Notes under the pieces: generated by a model | Told to the model about the DNA's origin: nothing | What the model saw: only the letters and a program-made list of their open reading frames with translations | Databases searched by the model: none | Position numbers and translations under genes: made by a program | From: Rotaria sordida | Lineage: Eukaryota > Rotifera > Eurotatoria > Philodinida > Philodinidae | Length of the DNA stretch: 64,000 nucleotides | Assembly: GCA_905250125.1 (NCBI GenBank) | Contig: CAJNOL010000704.1 | Location: 45,820-109,819 of the forward strand | Direction: 5' to 3' | Part shown: positions 1 through 11,923 of the stretch, one piece after another | Layout of the letters: every line of letters starts with the position of its first letter | Numbering within the stretch: the first letter of the stretch is position 1

Positions 1-1015
1 ATTTATTATTCAGGGTTTATTTTTATTCTTATGGTTATGCGTAATAGTTCGTTTTTTTTCTTGCTTTTCAAATAAATTATCTTTGACACATGTAACTCAT
101 ATTTCGTGCCTTGTAAGTTACAATTTGCTTTTGTCATATTGCTTTTTTATTATATCTATTATTTGATTATCAACAAAAATAGTTCTTATTAAAGTATGAT
201 AAACAAAGTTGCTTGAAAAAATTTTCCAAGCAAAAATCATCATTGCTCATTGAACCAATCTATTTTGTTATTAATTCAAGTGATCCAACTATGAAATTTA
301 ATCTATACACGTATATTATATCAATAATTATGATTATAAGCTTTTTATATAGATTCATTATGACATATTCTAAAAAGAAAAGTTTGCCACATTATAGAAA
401 ACAGATAGTGGGAAGAGAAAAAAGAATTCCAAGTATGAAATAATAATGTTTAACCGAATTTTGTAATTATTGTATTTATGCAACATGCCAAAAAAAACGA
501 ACAAAAATTACATCCATATTATCTTTAATTTAATATTCTTCAATAAATCATTTAAATTAACCAAAGACTTTTCCTAAACTTTTAGTAAAGTATAAAAAAA
601 CAAAAAAAATGGCCTAGATTGTCATAAGTAGGTCATGTTGTTAATTTACAATCAAAAAAAAAACTTGTGAAATATTAGACACCAAACAAAGATGAATCTT
701 TCTTTTTAAGAGTACTTTTGCATGTCTCAGTTAATAGAGATCATTAAGAAATAGATATTATGCTTTTATATTCATAATAATGAACCATTAGCTATTTTTT
801 AATATCATTCTATTTAAAAAATAAGATTTTAAATGCAAAAAATTCGATAAATAATATATATGACTTTGTCAAATGATTGACATCATGAAATGAATTTATT
901 CAACAGCAAGAAAATGATATATTTAAGACTTTCTAAGACTTAACTAAAATGAATTGATCTTTTATTCTATCACAAAAAGGTATAGAAAACTATGGAAATA
1001 GATCATGTGTTGTTA
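1..1015. other. AT-rich stretch without a supported gene
   Basis: Very AT-rich sequence. A 76-codon plus-strand frame at 213-443 contains one hydrophobic stretch (FNLYTYIISIIMIISFLYRF), but it has no recognisable family and no coding-like composition, so it is not called as a gene. Nothing else is visible. Confidence 0.4.
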
Positions 1016-1069
1016 TCATTGTGCAGACCAACCACCATCAATAGGTATTGCCGTTCCAGTTCTTAACGC
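1016..1069 (-). pseudogene. C-terminal fragment of a short-chain dehydrogenase (SDR)
   Basis: On the minus strand an open stretch of about 17 codons ends in TGA at 1016-1018 and reads ALRTGTAIPIDGGWSAQ. The pattern TGxxIPIDGGWS is the classical C-terminal signature of short-chain dehydrogenases/reductases, next to the cofactor-binding fold. No convincing upstream SDR exons (Rossmann TGxxxGxG, YxxxK) could be joined in the following kilobase, where AT-rich frames are broken. It is therefore either the last exon of a gene whose other exons I cannot see, or a decayed remnant. The family call rests on one short motif. Confidence 0.4.
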
Positions 1070-2180
1070 AAAAAAATAAAAATAGAAATATTATTCAAAT
1101 GATCAATATCATTATTAAAAGAAATATTAGATAAATCAGTTTCATTCAATACTATTTTTATTCTACAGTCAACATCAAAATGCTTGCAGCACGTTTTGTT
1201 TTTAAGTCATATATATAACGTTAATATTAAATTCATAGGATAATAATTAAATTGCATTATACCTAACTCATTGAAATCTCTTATTATTGGCAGATTAGGA
1301 TGACGCAAATAAGAAAATGACATATGCTTGCAACGCCCACTGTAGCACATTTAAAAAAAAATATCTATTCGACAGTTGATTAAGTTTAGTTTGTGTGATG
1401 AAACTACTAAGATCTTATGACAACAATATCAAGTTGTTCCTTTTTTTTCTTTAGTACCCAAATTACTTTTTATTCATTGAATTTTATTTTCAAGGTTTTT
1501 TCATATTACATGTATGAACATATAGTACATGACTTCTACTATGTAAGCATATAATTATATAAAAATTAATAGTGTATAGTTTAAATACATTACTTATAAA
1601 TAGAAAGTGATGTGAGACTTTTTGACATTAACTGACATGTTAATATAAAAAATGGTATTATTGTATTTTCTATAAAGGAATATTTTCAGCAGCTGATTCA
1701 TTTTTGCGCACTTTGAGCACAACTAGAGAGCATCAGTTGATGAGGTTTCTTCGTCATTGACAAACTCATTTCTGTGTCATAATTTTCTTTTTTGTAAATG
1801 TTCTTCACTGTGCATAACAACAAAGAACTGTACCTATTGCCAGAATAAAGTTTTCTATGCCATGTCTCGTCCACTCAAAACAAGATAGCAATTGTTTGAA
1901 AAATATTCTCTAAAAATCGGTACATATCGAAGACGCTGAATATTCTTCGATTCACTCATCAATTTAATGCCAAAGTATGATTTTATAGAGAGAATTGAAT
2001 AGCGAATTGTTTGAAATCAAGCATAGTTTTCTATCTATAAGTGTGAATAAGATAAAAAAGAAAATATCTCGTACTACCGGTAATAAGAACTGTTCGTGAT
2101 GCCATAAATCTAGAAATATGAAGAATGAAAATAGAATTTTTCTTTTTCCTGTTATAAAGATTTAAAAAAAGAAAAGAATT
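1070..2180. other. AT-rich intergenic stretch
   Basis: No frame with convincing coding character on either strand. Short open pieces on the minus strand at about 1090-1340 might be decayed exons connected with the SDR fragment, but they cannot be joined in phase. Confidence 0.3.
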
Positions 2181-2756
2181 TTAAGTTTCTCTAGTTTGTT
2201 GTTTAGGTATAATTTCATCAAGTTGACGTTCGAATTCAGCTAATTTGACTTTAGATTTTGCAAATAAACGTTCAAATTCTGCTTGTTTAGCTGTACCATC
2301 AGTTAATAGTTTAGTACGTATCATTTTTGATACAAGTATTGTTGCTTTACGTTCATGATATTTTGCTGCACGACATTGTGTAAAACGTCCCATACTTAAA
2401 ATTGGCAAAGAAATTATAGCAGCTTGAAATACACGATTACAATTTGTTGTTAAAAGAAATGCAGCCATACTACAAATAAATGAACCAGATATTCTTTGAA
2501 AATATGAAAGAAAAAAAAAAATATTTTTTTTTTCGTTATTTTTTAAATAGATTTTTCAATTTTATTTACCAAAAATAAGTGCTTCTTTTAAACAAAGTGT
2601 TTCACCTATTGGTCTATTTTTTTATATTTCGACTAACATAGAAAAATTATATTTTATTTTATCCCAGATTGTTGCTGGTGAAGCATTAGGATCATTATTT
2701 ATTGGTGCAACTGAACGTAATTTAGAAAGATCTTTAGGATCAGTTGGTGATGCCAT
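2181..2756 (-). pseudogene. COX20-like mitochondrial assembly factor, probably disrupted
   Basis: COX20 is an inner-mitochondrial-membrane chaperone for the COX2 subunit of cytochrome c oxidase. Reading the minus strand from ATG at 2754-2756, a first block (MASPTDPKDLSKLRS...) runs into RPIGETLCLKEALIFG. A 76-nt GT-AG intron (2494-2569) follows, then a second exon with ISGSFICSMAAFLLTTNC and FTQCRAAKY. The arrangement (a Cys before the first hydrophobic segment, an FG..GS turn, FLLTTN, then a CR at the end of the second segment and a basic/coiled tail) follows animal COX20. Two lesions are visible: an in-frame TAA at 2622-2624, and a one-base phase conflict at the splice (the exons need GGA, but the joined sequence gives GA). 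Either the copy is a pseudogene or the assembly carries two errors. Family assignment is from motif memory and is moderately sure. Confidence 0.5.
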
Positions 2757-4165
2757 ATCTAAAATGACAAAAAAAAAATTTTATATGAAATATATAGCTT
2801 AATGGAAGAAGAAGGAAAACGAAATGAGAATCTATTTGAATTATTATATCAATTGGCAATCTATGACGATTGAATGATCATTATTGATTTCAAGATTGGA
2901 TGAAAAGTAAAATTGATGGAGAATTTCGAACGGCATAACAACGTATTAATATCTAATGATATTAGGAATGTATAGTCTTAAAAATTTATTGTATAAAAAA
3001 AAATTACTGATTCTTGTCCAGTCTTCAAGTGAGTGAGAATCAATGGTCAAATCTAGTGATATCATCGAATAGATTAATCAAATACGGCATCTTTCTAAAG
3101 AAACAATAAACCGCGTGATTTGAACAGGACAAAAAACTCCAGTAACTCATGTTGTTCTTTGGCCTGCAATCTACAACCGGTTCCTATGAATACTGCGGTA
3201 GTGTAAACAAATATGGAACATGGGAAGGCCAAGAACCTGGATAAATACTAATAATTTCTCATTGAAATCAATAATTTTTTATTTGATTATTGAATATTTT
3301 CTATCTTCATTTGATTAGACTATAGAAATATATGAATGTATGTGAAGGCCATTGTTAACACCACCTATGTTGTGCATGTTTGGTATAGTGTACATTATAT
3401 CGAACCAAGAGGGAAACAGCGGAGACTTCAGCCACGAAGTCTTGTGAAGTCTTGGAAGTCTCATGAAGTCCCATAAAGCCTCATGAAGTCTCGTGAAGTC
3501 TTCAGAAGTCCGCTGTTCCCTCCTTGGACAGCGATAAAAATTTAACCAAAAAAAAAGGTCTCAGAAACAATTTGATACATATATAGGACGACTTAGTTTT
3601 TTGTGCTGATTTCAAATACGATATTTGTTTGAAGTCAAATATAGATTATTCTGTTCGACAGCCGTCGAATATCAGTTAAAATTTGACACAAATTAGGTAC
3701 GAAGATCATAATAGTGAGAGCAAAAGTGCTTTATTAGGCATGAAATTTCAAGTGGAAAATGGTCCCATTAGAAAAAGTCCATTGAATTATCTATTCAATA
3801 AAAACATCTTCCTGATGCACCCATATAAACCATGACTTCATAAGGCTAGAGAAATCATTAGTTATAATAATATAACGGAATAAGGGAGGTATTTCGCATT
3901 TATCGATTGAAAAAGATTTGAATATCTTAGATATTTTTATTGATTCTGATAAAGAAACAAAATTCTGCATCGAATGAGCCTATTTTCGTCGAACATAAAT
4001 AGGATTTTTATAGACCTTTAGGTCAACAACTGGTTTTTAGGGCTCTCAGAAATTGCTCCAGATGTTCTCTATTAGCCGTCTAATTTTAAAAAAAATATCC
4101 TATTTGGATTCAGCACTGTAAGCTCTATCAAACTTTGACAGACTTCAAGTAGAAAAACGACAAAA
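2757..4165. other. Intergenic stretch with one TIR-bearing repeat
   Basis: No supported gene. It contains the AAGTCT-rich element at 3405-3527. The remainder is AT-rich sequence with frequent stops on both strands. Confidence 0.4.
3405..3527. repeat. Small element with inverted ends and internal GAAGTCTC repeats (copy 1)
   Basis: The left end CCAAGAGGGAAACAGCGGAG is mirrored by a right end reading GCTGTTCCCTCCTTGG. The interior is a run of imperfect 9-10 bp units of the type GAAGTCTCAT. The same terminus (GAAACAGCAGAGACTTCAGC and similar) recurs at about 56150-56180 and 39165-39190 with the same internal AGACTTCA units, so this is a dispersed non-autonomous family. Confidence 0.6.
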
Positions 4166-4224
4166 AGGGTGTGGGTGTGAGTGCAGATAGAAAGAAGACC
4201 CGCTCGAACACCCCACACCCACAT
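4166..4224. repeat. Telomere-like fold-back element 1
   Basis: A G-rich arm (GGGTGTGGGTGTGAG) is followed by the loop GCAGATAGAAAGAAGACCC and a C-rich arm (CACCCCACACCCACATCC). The loop is practically the same as in the copy at 16313-16358. Confidence 0.7.
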
Positions 4225-4422
4225 CCTCTGAGTCTCGGAGTTACTTGACACCCTGGAGTCATGAGGTGAGCTGTTTTCCCCTTACATTGGACACGATGTG
4301 GCCCACCAGTGGGCCACTCTATATTTTAACGCGAAACTGTATAGAAAAGCACTTTATTTTGCTATAGAAAATTAAACATTAATATGTCATCTGTTCTGCA
4401 TTCAGTACTTTATTTGAGTCCT

Positions 4423-4641
4423 TTATTCCATAGCATGATGCTTGTTATTAAAACAATCAGGACAAAAAGAACTTATCACAGTCAGAACAGAAGGTTTTTA
4501 CTTTCTTTGCTGTCGCATAGCTGACTTCTCTTGATTGCGGTATGCCCTTCCGTTCGCACAGCAGCCAGTACAACGTCTGCCGATATTGCGCGTAGATCCT
4601 TTCTTTTCTTCGAGCTTGGGATCAGCGAGTTTGCACTTCAT
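4423..4641 (-). pseudogene. Decayed C-terminus of a piggyBac-like transposase
   Basis: On the minus strand a basic region (DPKLEEKKGSTRNIGRRC) leads into CxxC-type pairs that must be read across at least two frameshifts: RRCTGCC, then KVKTFCSDCDKFF, then CPDCFNNKHH followed by a stop at 4423-4425. The series RRC..C, FC..C, C..CF..xH is the cysteine-rich zinc-finger tail typical of piggyBac transposases. No DDE core is visible upstream. It is a relic, with no functional product expected. Confidence 0.5.
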
Positions 4642-4834
4642 TTAGCTTGTTGATCTTTTGTCTTGGACCAAGTTTGAGCTTAAAATAACCAGTTTGTGGA
4701 GAAAAAGAACTGCCTATACGATGTTACGAACAGAAAAGAGGAAACTACGAGCTAACATAGAATAAAAAGGTCAAGGAGTGCATTTATTGAGAGATGAATG
4801 GACAAGGGAATGAATCTGTTAGAGCTACTCTCTA

Positions 4835-6169
4835 TTAAGACCGAATCGTGCCGGATGTGTTAACAGTACATTTTGCAACAGCCATGCGTTCAGCTTCAAG
4901 TCTCAAATAGGATCCTTTGTATATGATCAGTGCCAAACCACCAATGACAAATATACAAATGATAAATATGGAAGCAGGTGTGAATATGACACCGGGCTTA
5001 TATACAGGAGCGAGTTTTATAAGATAGCCAAGAAGGAAAGTAAAACCACCGCCGAGCGCATTACCAACACACAGAAGTAGCCCAGTAGACCATTCGGCAC
5101 GCACTGGGTAAGTACATTCCACTGCACACTCAAATGAGATTGGTAAAAGTGGCATCAGGAAGAAGCCCAAGAGAGCAATTGAAACTCCCAGTGGATAAAG
5201 CATAGTTGGTCGAAGAATGACAATGAAATAAAAGACCGATGTACAGGCACCTACTACTAATACCTTGAGTAACAATCTATAGGCATGTGTGCGACCCATG
5301 ATTATACCCACTGCATAGGAACTAATGAGACCTGCTGTAATCAGCATGGCACCGAACACACCGGCATTTTCGCTCGAATATCCACTTGGTTGAATGATTT
5401 GATAGGCAAGTGTGGTTATTGAAAGAAAAGCAGCGAAACCAAAAGAGAAACCGAATAACAAAATAAGATAGTGACTATTGGTGAACAGACGGACTAGATC
5501 TTGTTTGACATTAATTGATTGGTGATGTTCCTCGGAAGGCGATGGTGGCGATGGAGGCTCCGATCGAAATATGGCTACAACTAAGAGCATTGTCAATGTG
5601 GTGAAAGCAGCTTCAATTGTTAACAGAATCAAAAATGAATGAGATGATATGCCATCGGTAACAATAAGGGATGGTAGAAGAGCACCGATGGCTCCACCAA
5701 GTGGCATGGCCATTGAACCAATGGCTGTGGCAATATCACGTTGTTGTGGAGCGAACCAACGAGCGGCGAATAGCGCGGTCAAATTCAAAAACAAAGGTGC
5801 CGTAATAGCTGGGAAAAATTGACCGAGCATGAGAATCGGATAGCTGTGACTGGACCAAATGAGAGCAAATAGACGAATCCATACACCCAAGTTTAGTAAA
5901 CTTCCAATAATCATCCCGCTTCGCATCGAGAGTCTTCGATAGACCCATATTGACAGAACTGTGCCAGGCACGTAAAGAAAGAGAAAGACAATGGCCAGAG
6001 TATTGACTTCTGTCGATGTTATCTTGAAAAAGGTAGCTGTCTCCGCTTCGATCGGAACAAATGTCACACTATGCAAAGTATTCGCAAATGTTGCAAGGAA
6101 ATAGATAAACAGTTGAACCCATCGGACGCGATACACACGATATACTACAGTTACCTCAGTTACATCCAT
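4835..6169 (-). CDS. Major facilitator superfamily transporter, SLC49-like
   Basis: Single-exon gene of 444 aa with about 12 hydrophobic segments. The first true ATG is at 6167-6169; the upstream part of the open frame starts only at GTG. The N-terminal half resembles the SLC49 group (FLVCR1/2, MFSD7, DIRC2): an early segment with NTLHSVTFVPIEAE, then YRRLSMRSGMIIGSLLNLG after TM2, where family members carry a basic DxxGxR-type loop and GSxLN, then GQFFPAITAPLFLNL, ARWF and a glycine-rich GSMAMPLGGAIG helix. A hydrophilic loop (about residues 205-225) separates the halves. SLC49 members move heme, choline or ethanolamine across plasma or organelle membranes; the substrate here cannot be told. 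A plain MFS carrier of another family is the alternative. No neighbouring gene is functionally linked. Confidence 0.75.
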   Translation of the reverse strand: MDVTEVTVVYRVYRVRWVQLFIYFLATFANTLHSVTFVPIEAETATFFKITSTEVNTLAIVFLFLYVPGTVLSIWVYRRLSMRSGMIIGSLLNLGVWIRLFALIWSSHSYPILMLGQFFPAITAPLFLNLTALFAARWFAPQQRDIATAIGSMAMPLGGAIGALLPSLIVTDGISSHSFLILLTIEAAFTTLTMLLVVAIFRSEPPSPPSPSEEHHQSINVKQDLVRLFTNSHYLILLFGFSFGFAAFLSITTLAYQIIQPSGYSSENAGVFGAMLITAGLISSYAVGIIMGRTHAYRLLLKVLVVGACTSVFYFIVILRPTMLYPLGVSIALLGFFLMPLLPISFECAVECTYPVRAEWSTGLLLCVGNALGGGFTFLLGYLIKLAPVYKPGVIFTPASIFIICIFVIGGLALIIYKGSYLRLEAERMAVAKCTVNTSGTIRS

Positions 6170-7728
6170 AATTTTATGTGTCTGATATTGTTCTTCACTT
6201 CTATTTAGCTGTCCTCTATCTTTAGCTAGTAAATGCAGTTGATATGTGACGTGTAGCAGATAGAAATAGCGCACGTGTATAATCTATATCAATGACGTTA
6301 TCTTTTTCGTGCACCTCTTCTTTCTCTTTTCTTTATTTATTTTTAATGATATGTTTTTCTTCATATTTTTCCTCTCTCTCTCTCACTGAAAACTACAATA
6401 AAAGTCGTTAACCCAGTTAGCGAGACATCATCGTGCTACTCGTACAAGAACTGATGATTAGTTATATATTTCTTCTAAAGTTGTTGGTATGATATGTCTG
6501 GTTCTTTCTTCACTTACAATCAATCGAAATTCAAATCACTTAATTGGACTATCTGTATATTCTTTGTTAGAGAGTGTTTAATGATGTGCACTTAGAGTTC
6601 GATTCAGCTATGTGCTGATCTTTCTTTTATTTCTGTTAAGAAAAATAGTCATCATACAGTGGTTGTACACGCACTTATATAATATCGAAAAGAAAGAAAA
6701 AGAGAACAAAGATCACGATAACAAAGCGACAAGAAAGAAAAAAACATAAGAAAAAGATATCATTCCAAACACCCTTTCCCTTACAAAAAATTTTTTGTTT
6801 TACAAAATACTTTTGTCCTTTTTTTTTATAAAAAAACATCAACGAAAAACTTCAGAAAAAGAAAAAAATATCTAGTGTGACTGCACCAGTTAGTGAAAGA
6901 ACATGTTCAGAATATCACTTAGAAATAAAGAAAAAAATATAACAATACGAGAGAAAATATCACAACGAGAGAGAAAGAACAAACAAAAAAATGTAACAAT
7001 AAAAAAATAATAAAATAACAAGAAAATGTTTATTATTTATGTTGTTGCTGTTGTTGTTCGCGATGGTGTTGATGATGATATCGATGAATTTGATCATTTT
7101 TACGATCAAACATATATTCAGGTATTTATTCTTGCTATTTTTGCTTGATCGTGTCGCTCTTTACTCCAATAATTAATAATCAATTGAGGGTGTGGGTATG
7201 GATGTGTGGGATGTGCACATTCTTTTTATCTACAACCATACCCACACCCACACCCTTTGTTGATTGATGAGATTGGAAATACATCATCTTTCTCGATATT
7301 ATTATCAACAAAACTGATAGTGTACGCTAACTCCTATTTCAGAACAAGCAATTCTAAAAAATATATGCTGATGAATTCCGTTAATTTTAGACACTGATAA
7401 AGTTCATGATGCATAGACACATGGATGATAGCCAAATGGTGAATCTTTGATCTTAGATGTGAGTTCTAATGTTTTATAAATTTGTAATAATGATAGCTAT
7501 GCAAGTTGCTCTATTAATCGGCTCCCATAGTGAACATTTATAAGATCAACTGTATAGTATAAGATTCTGCTCTATATTAGTACCTTTATCAATGGTGTAT
7601 ATAGAGATCTATATCATATATTCAAGAAGTAAAATCTTTCATGAAACCACTTCATGATTATTTCAACACCGAGTTTTTATTTCAAATTTGTGTCGAAAAA
7701 CATTCGTTTTTATTTGAAGTAAAAGAAT
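6170..7728. other. Intergenic stretch between two minus-strand genes
   Basis: Upstream region of the transporter, with purine-rich (GAAAGAAA) runs at 6680-7020 and the fold-back element at 7187-7256. At 7027-7120 both strands are open. The plus strand could read MFIIYVVAVVVRDGVDDD up to a GT donor, while the minus strand reads a His/Gln-rich tail ending in TAA at 7033-7035. Neither can be linked to other exons. Confidence 0.35.
7187..7256. repeat. Telomere-like fold-back element 2
   Basis: The arm GGGTGTGGGTATGGATGTG and the opposing CCATACCCACACCCACACCC enclose a T-rich loop. Its complement, GTAGATAAAAAGAATGTGC, resembles the loop of elements 1 and 5. Confidence 0.7.
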
Positions 7729-8381
7729 TTATTTTCTCACATCAATATCTGTTATTCTGACACAACCTGTTTGACCTGTGTCAGATCGAAATTCAATTTG
7801 AGCTGTGACTGTTGCCTTTGAGCCGATAGGAATACTTGCTGTGAAATTCATTGGTATTTCTATTAATTGGTTACCCTTAAGAAACAACAGAAATTTCTTA
7901 TGAAATTTCAAAGAACTAAAGAAATTCATACAGCGAGTACTGGACAGGAACATGTTGAGCAAGCCACGCACCAATCAGGATACGTACAGGATCCAACACC
8001 ATCTTCACACTTGATGGGTACAGTGATAAGAAAAGCTGTTGCTTTTAAATCGAATGCAGTCTAATTATAATTTAGTAAAGAATAAAACGATTATTATGAA
8101 TAGTTAAAAATACCTGAAGTGGATGAACAATATCTTCACTAACATCAATATTAAGCCTGAACAAAACAGGACCTGGTACCTTGAATGGATGAGGTATTAT
8201 TTGAAGATCCTTCAATTGGATATGGTGATTACTCGGATTCGAACCACAATTGGAAAATTTATATTGTCCTTGAACGGCAATCTAAATATAATGAAAACGA
8301 TATGTTCAGTTGTCTTCTAATCAATAAAAATGTTACCGATGAAATAAAAAAGATCAAGACAATTAGTTGAATCGATGGCAT
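7729..8381 (-). CDS. Secreted ML-domain protein, GM2-activator-like (4 exons)
   Basis: Exons on the minus strand are 8337-8381, 8114-8281, 7932-8060 and 7729-7875. The introns of 55, 53 and 56 nt are all GT-AG and keep the phase, giving 162 aa. Residues 1-20 (MPSIQLIVLIFFISSIAVQG) are a signal peptide. Then come NCG, LKDLQIIPHPFKVPGPVLF, VPIKCEDGVGSCTYPDWC and a C-terminal GCVRI. These match the GM2 activator (GM2A) layout: NCG near the start, PxxVPG, IPC..GSCT...C, then GC(I/V)(K/R)I. GM2A lifts glycolipids such as ganglioside GM2 out of lysosomal membranes for hexosaminidase A. Binding of a lipid in the secretory or lysosomal route is a reasonable inference; the ligand here is unknown. A splice acceptor lies 13 nt before the ATG (8395-8396). 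Confidence 0.85.
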
Positions 8382-11035
8382 TTTTTGCTCAGTTCTGAAA
8401 ATAAAATGATTTCTTAAATGCACATTTAATGTAATTACATTACTTACCTGTTCTATCGTTGTAAATATTTGCTTGAAGCTTGTTCGATTTTGTCGATTTA
8501 TATATAAATTCATTTTACTATCTACAATAAAAAAATCCCATGATCTGCTCATAAAAGCAAAATACTTGAGTTAAATTACTTTCTCTGATAACAGATTCAT
8601 AAATTTCGATGATTTTATTGTTTTCTAGGCTTTATTCGAGAGAGATAATAATTCGATGGTAATATTTTTCAGATAGAACGAATTGACATTTTTTGCACTC
8701 ATTTTGATAAGAATTTCTGTCACGTAATTCTACACAAAAACAGAATTACCTTGCTATTGATTACTGATTAATCTTTATGGTGGAATATTCATTTCGATTC
8801 GATTTGAACATTAAATTAAATAGTGAATGTTAAAAAAAAAAGTCCATCAGAAAAGTAAATATAAAAATGTCTTGTTGAAAAACTCGAGTGATTTAGCCTC
8901 TTTATTGGTATGATGGAATATTCACTACAATTCTAACTCTTGGACATTCAAATTACCAGTCCAAGACGCTTGAATACGAACAGCTAGCCGCTTTCAGTTG
9001 CAATTTGGATTCGTCCAACAAACGTTTTAAGTGCGACGTTTACGCATTTCGACAGTCGACCTAACAGCATCTAGTCTAGTGCTTGGTGTTTCATAGTGTT
9101 ACAGGCCTCGATCCATCTCCTCTCTCTCTCTTTGGAATTGTTATTCTTTTTCTTTTTTTTCTTCTTCTTCTTCGCTATTGTATCTTGTAAAATATATGTA
9201 CATATTGTTAAGGGCATTTGGAAGATATATATATATACATTTAAAAAAAAACAAACGTAAGCTCGTCGAAGCGAGCTAACACATAGTCATCATCGGCTTC
9301 ACTTCATCTGAATATATCGTCATTAATAGTTGGTTGGATGATAATGTTGCGTTTACTGGACCGGCTACTTCACATGTTCAATCGACTCATCTCGTGGCGA
9401 CTAATTGGACATTAACAGTAATCAATATGGTACATCGTCAAGTTCATCTGATTTTTCCTTCGGTGGCGTTCAAAGGACGACTACACTTGGAGGTCTGTTA
9501 AATGGAACAGGCGTGTGTAATAGATTTGCACTTGTATAAGATAATCAAAGTAAAAGGCGATAGTAAATCAAGAAATAGAAATCTTTGTATGTACAATATT
9601 GGTGAGGTCTACTAAATAGTATCAGATAAGGTCCAAAGCTTGTTTCCTTTTGAAACAGAAAAAAGTCACCATGACAACAGGACCGTGGTAAGTGAACAAT
9701 TTTGACATTCATTGCAAATCATTCTGGAACAGCTTCATATGCATACCAGTATTTTGTTTTCACTCATAGAGTTTATTCCGACTTAGGTTTTTAACAAGTA
9801 AGGCAGCGCAAACGCTGCTTACCCTCTACTGAAAGGATGAGTTGCATTGAAGATAGGATATTAGAAGTACTAGATATGGGAAATGATTCACTGGCAGCAC
9901 ACTAAGGAGTGGAATGAAACGAACCATTATTGTTCAAGAGTTGGAAATGTAGATTCCCATATTCGGTAACCCCTACAGAAATTGCATACTCTGAGCAAGT
10001 TAAAAATATGCTTTATATCCACATGATATCATCAACATTCTGCGCACTCGCTTTGCTCAGCTAAATATTCTTATAGCATTATCTATAGTCTGATCAAAGT
10101 ATTAGTATCGCGTTCCCGAGTTTCAAGGTGTCTGAAATTTGAAACCAAGCGATTGAAAGTAACAAAAAGTCCTGTGTTAACGCCTGAAAATGAAAATATG
10201 CTTGCAACAATGGGAGTGTCAAGATTCCTGACTCCATCAAAGGTATTTTTGTTACTTTTGTTTCATGAAAAAGCTTGTTAGAGCAGCCCCTTTGTGGTTG
10301 AAATGTAGAACTCATATATCCTCTCTAGCCTAATTAAACTAATACATAATACATAAAGTGACACATCTCTCGTAGACTATAGCTGCTTTGCAGAATAATT
10401 GATGTTCAGAGTAATGACTTCTCTAATTTCTGCATTTCGAAAAGAATTTTCAGTTTTTAAAATTCATTTTTTCTTAATTTAATATTCTTATTATTATAAT
10501 CATTGAATTAATTGACAAATACGTCTGTTTTACATATTCATGATATCTACAGCAGGTCTCAAGCACTATTATTTATATTAATCAGCTCACAAATAGTAAT
10601 ATTCATTATTTTTCAAAACTATAACTTGATCAATTTTGCAACAAAATCTAGAAAATGTGACGGCTGTTATTGTTCATTGCTACGATCTGTAATGAGGAAG
10701 AGTCTAGCAGGAGCGGGAGCCATAAAAACTCGATCTTAAACTTACACTCACTATTTTCCTCAAAAAATATGTGAGTTCCACAAAACTAACTCAGCAGTCA
10801 ATATATTTACTACAGTAATGTAGTTTTTCTCTCTCGAGCCATTTAAGGTAAACAAATATATCATTCACTTTTAATTTTTTTATCTCTCTTATGTTCTTTC
10901 TTGAACGAAGCAGCGTCGATATGGCTCTTCTCTTAACTCTTACTCACACGCACATTCCACCCAATAAATCTAGATCAGCAACAAAAACCTGTTAGCGTCA
11001 ATGATGATACACTGCGATGCTAAACCAAGATTAAG
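8382..11035. other. Intergenic stretch
   Basis: No supported gene. An open frame without ATG runs on the plus strand from about 9268 to 9502 (roughly 78 codons, including TSSEYIVINSWLDDNVAF). It has a less AT-biased composition than its surroundings and could be an exon or a gene fossil, but I recognise no family. Otherwise the stretch is AT-rich with short CT-runs at 9115-9175. Confidence 0.35.
8395..8396 (-). promoter_or_regulatory. Splice acceptor just before the GM2A-like start codon
   Basis: The minus strand reads TTTTATTTTCAG and then 13 nt before ATG. No partner donor is needed if this is a spliced-leader trans-splicing site; a 5'UTR intron is the alternative. Confidence 0.45.
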
Positions 11036-11038
11036 ACA

Positions 11039-11118
11039 CGCTTTCTGGTTTAATTGGCTTAGGACATTTGCCCGAATAGCGGGAGATGTGGGCTCGAGTC
11101 CCACGAAGGTCGTCTTTT
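11039..11118 (+). ncRNA. tRNA-like sequence (Pol III box A/B), probably degenerate
   Basis: A box A-like TGGTTTAATTGG and a box B-like GGCTCGAGTCC lie at tRNA spacing. The T arm (GTGGG/CCCAC) is perfect, the D stem forms with wobbles, and the acceptor stem CGCTTTC/GAAGGTC has one mismatch. A T-run follows directly, as a Pol III terminator. The anticodon loop reads CCGAATA and lacks the invariant T33, so this is more likely a tRNA pseudogene or the head of a SINE than a working tRNA. Confidence 0.4.
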
Positions 11119-11921
11119 TCTTCATTCTCTTCGTTCACTGCATTTCCAATTGTATAAATCATATATGATGCTTACAAACCCGTGTCGCTATTCGACTATG
11201 CACAGCAGAGTAATGATTTGAGCGATTCTGTTCCACTACGAACTGGATAACCTACGAAGGTAAAAACTTTATGAGTCGAAAATTTCCGCTTTCGTAATTT
11301 CATATCCTGACTATATATGATCCGAATTCAATTGAAACTCACTGTGCTGTTGTAGAGCTAAAACAATTTTATTGTGAGTATCGATGTGCGTTAAAGTCCC
11401 TAAATCACACTGTGTTAGTTATGATTCGCTGAAGGGTATGCAAGTGAACTCCACAGATGCTCGAAAACTTTGATCGATAGTTATTGATGCCTGTCTAAAA
11501 TTCTCAGAGATACATCTCTTGCTATAGACAAATGAAGGTACACTGAATATGAAGATATTGTAATAGATATGGATACCTGAATACGCGGCATATTGGCTTC
11601 ATATTTCTGATAAATTACTAGCATTGATTCGAGTATTGTTACTCTGAAATAGAATAATAAAAACAAAAATTCTCGTTACAAGTATATCATGGAAAGCAAG
11701 ATTGAAACTTAAACATAGAGTATATTTCAATTTGAACGCAATTTTTCGTTCTTTTAAATATTTAAAAACCATATTAAAATAAAGTTTGGCTTCTATAGAA
11801 TAGTCAACTGATATTCGTCTATCTATTCAAAAGCTATGAGGAGTTGTTAACAACTTTGTAGATTCGGATGAGTGATTGAAAAAGAGATATCAAGTCTCAT
11901 TCTCATCGGATGTGCTGTGGC
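11119..11921. other. Intergenic stretch
   Basis: AT-rich, no gene and no repeat recognised. Confidence 0.3.
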
Positions 11922-11923
11922 TA

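Noticed and set aside
7867..8370. Plus-strand frames opposite the GM2A-like gene
   Set aside because: The minus-strand exons join in phase into a complete recognisable protein; the plus-strand frames are shadows.
11039..11118. Working tRNA gene
   Set aside because: The anticodon loop lacks T33 and the acceptor stem has a mismatch plus wobbles, so it is listed only as tRNA-like.
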